This document shows, piece by piece, positions 6,800-7,146 of a stretch of DNA of 7,146 nucleotides. Source of the stretch: DASVWZ01 sp036392935 (GTDB lineage Bacteria > Acidobacteriota > Terriglobia > Terriglobales > Acidobacteriaceae). How positions within the stretch are numbered: the first letter of the stretch is position 1; the number at the start of each line of letters is the position of its first letter. The translations under genes were made by a program, and so were the position numbers. Below the pieces are notes generated by a model, which was not told where the DNA came from, made no database searches, and saw only the letters and a program-made list of their open reading frames with translations. The stretch covers positions 1-7,146 of the forward strand of contig DASVWZ010000187.1 of assembly GCA_036392935.1 (NCBI GenBank). Reading direction: 5' to 3'.

Positions 6800-6884
6800 C
6801 ACACAGCTGCATTTCGATGGCCACGGGGCGGACCTCAAGAATTGCTGCGAAATGGCGCGTGGTAGGGTTTCGGCGACAAAACTT

Positions 6885-6890
6885 TAAAAT
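6885..6890 (+). promoter_or_regulatory. Possible -10 box for the lipoprotein gene
   Basis: TAAAAT matches five of six bases of TATAAT and sits 12 bases before the chosen start codon at 6903. No good -35 box is seen at the expected distance, so this is only a candidate. The 205-bp gap upstream makes an independent promoter for the lipoprotein plausible. Confidence 0.25.
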
Positions 6891-6892
6891 CC

Positions 6893-6897
6893 AAGGA
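6893..6897 (+). promoter_or_regulatory. Ribosome binding site of the lipoprotein gene
   Basis: AAGGA lies five bases before the ATG at 6903. It overlaps an in-frame ATG at 6897, which therefore has no usable ribosome binding site, so it decides the start in favour of 6903. It is the only clear Shine-Dalgarno sequence in the window. Confidence 0.5.
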
Positions 6898-6902
6898 TGG
6901 AC

Positions 6903-7146
6903 ATGAGAGAGTGTAAAGTTGTGCTGGCGTTGATGTTGGCTGTTTTTGTCTGCGCCAGTATGTGGACTGGGTGTTCATCCGGCAGCAATCTTTCGATTAC
7001 CCTGACTCCGTCGGTCACGACTTCGGTAAACCCTGGCTCAAGCCTCGCCATCACAGCGTCGGTAACGAATGACAGCAGCAGCAAGGGTGTCACCTGGACC
7101 CTGACCGGACCGGGTACGTTGACAAGCCAAACCATCACCTCAGTTA
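6903..7146 (+). CDS. Secreted lipoprotein with Ig-like domain, 5' part only
   Basis: Only the first 81 codons are present; the gene runs off the right edge. Residues 1-23 form a lipoprotein signal: a short charged start (MRECK), a hydrophobic core VVLALMLAVFVCAS (6-19) and a lipobox-like WTGC with Cys24 as the likely lipidated residue. Trp at -3 is unusual, since Leu is the norm there. After a Ser/Gly linker, residues from about 30 begin a beta-rich Ig-like repeat: LSITLTPS, then VNPGSSLAITASVTNDSSS (42-60) and GVTWTLTGPGTLTSQ (62-76). This pattern is common in Acidobacteriota cell-surface proteins that carry many tandem Ig-like or BACON-type domains, often with adhesion or NHL/beta-propeller parts further on; that is from memory of the family. 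The full length and function cannot be seen. An in-frame ATG at 6897 would add two residues. Confidence 0.8.
   Translation, partial: MRECKVVLALMLAVFVCASMWTGCSSGSNLSITLTPSVTTSVNPGSSLAITASVTNDSSSKGVTWTLTGPGTLTSQTITSV

Noticed and set aside
6884..7138. 84-codon open frame on the - strand over the lipoprotein gene
   Set aside because: It is antisense to a reading frame with a convincing signal peptide and Ig-like sequence, and has no support of its own.
1..7146. A novel defence, mobile or biosynthetic system spanning several genes
   Set aside because: Every gene belongs to a common family, and no integrase, transposase, CRISPR repeat, toxin-antitoxin pair or clustered pathway is visible. The neighbours do not form a functional unit.

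Overview
The window reads as a stretch of ordinary chromosome from a moderately GC-rich bacterium. It carries four complete genes and the start of a fifth, all on the + strand. The most likely source is an Acidobacteriota (Terriglobia / Koribacter-like) genome. That guess rests on the last gene, a lipoprotein whose Ig-like repeat contains a GVTWTLTGPGTL-type sequence common in that phylum, and on the general flavour of Mfd and the other proteins. It is recognition by eye, not a database match.

Layout: (1) 1-112 is non-coding and holds a 31-bp imperfect palindrome followed by a G-rich tract. (2) 113-1381 encodes a PLP-dependent 'cysteine desulfurase-like' protein (class V aminotransferase fold, VC1184/TIGR01976-like) that lacks the usual catalytic cysteine loop. 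(3) 1424-4960 encodes the full-length transcription-repair coupling factor Mfd, 1178 residues, with every helicase motif intact. (4) 5020-5862 encodes a ten-helix EamA/DMT-family transporter. (5) 5906-6697 encodes a peptide/nickel-type (OppF/DppF-like) ABC ATPase with all nucleotide-binding motifs but no partner subunits in view. (6) 6698-6902 is a 205-bp gap with clustered small palindromes and a tandem duplication. (7) 6903 onwards encodes a secreted lipoprotein with an Ig-like domain, cut by the window edge.

The first four genes are separated by only 42, 59 and 43 bp, so co-transcription is possible. Their functions (PLP enzyme, DNA repair, drug/metabolite export, ABC ATPase) do not form an obvious pathway. 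The lipoprotein sits behind a longer gap and is the only gene with a clear Shine-Dalgarno sequence, so it is probably its own transcription unit.

I found no mobile element, CRISPR array, RNA gene or novel multi-gene system. What deserves a second look is mostly in the short intergenic gaps: each gene end carries a potential stem or palindrome without a U-tract, one gap has a perfect 17-bp palindrome, and most starts lack a Shine-Dalgarno sequence.
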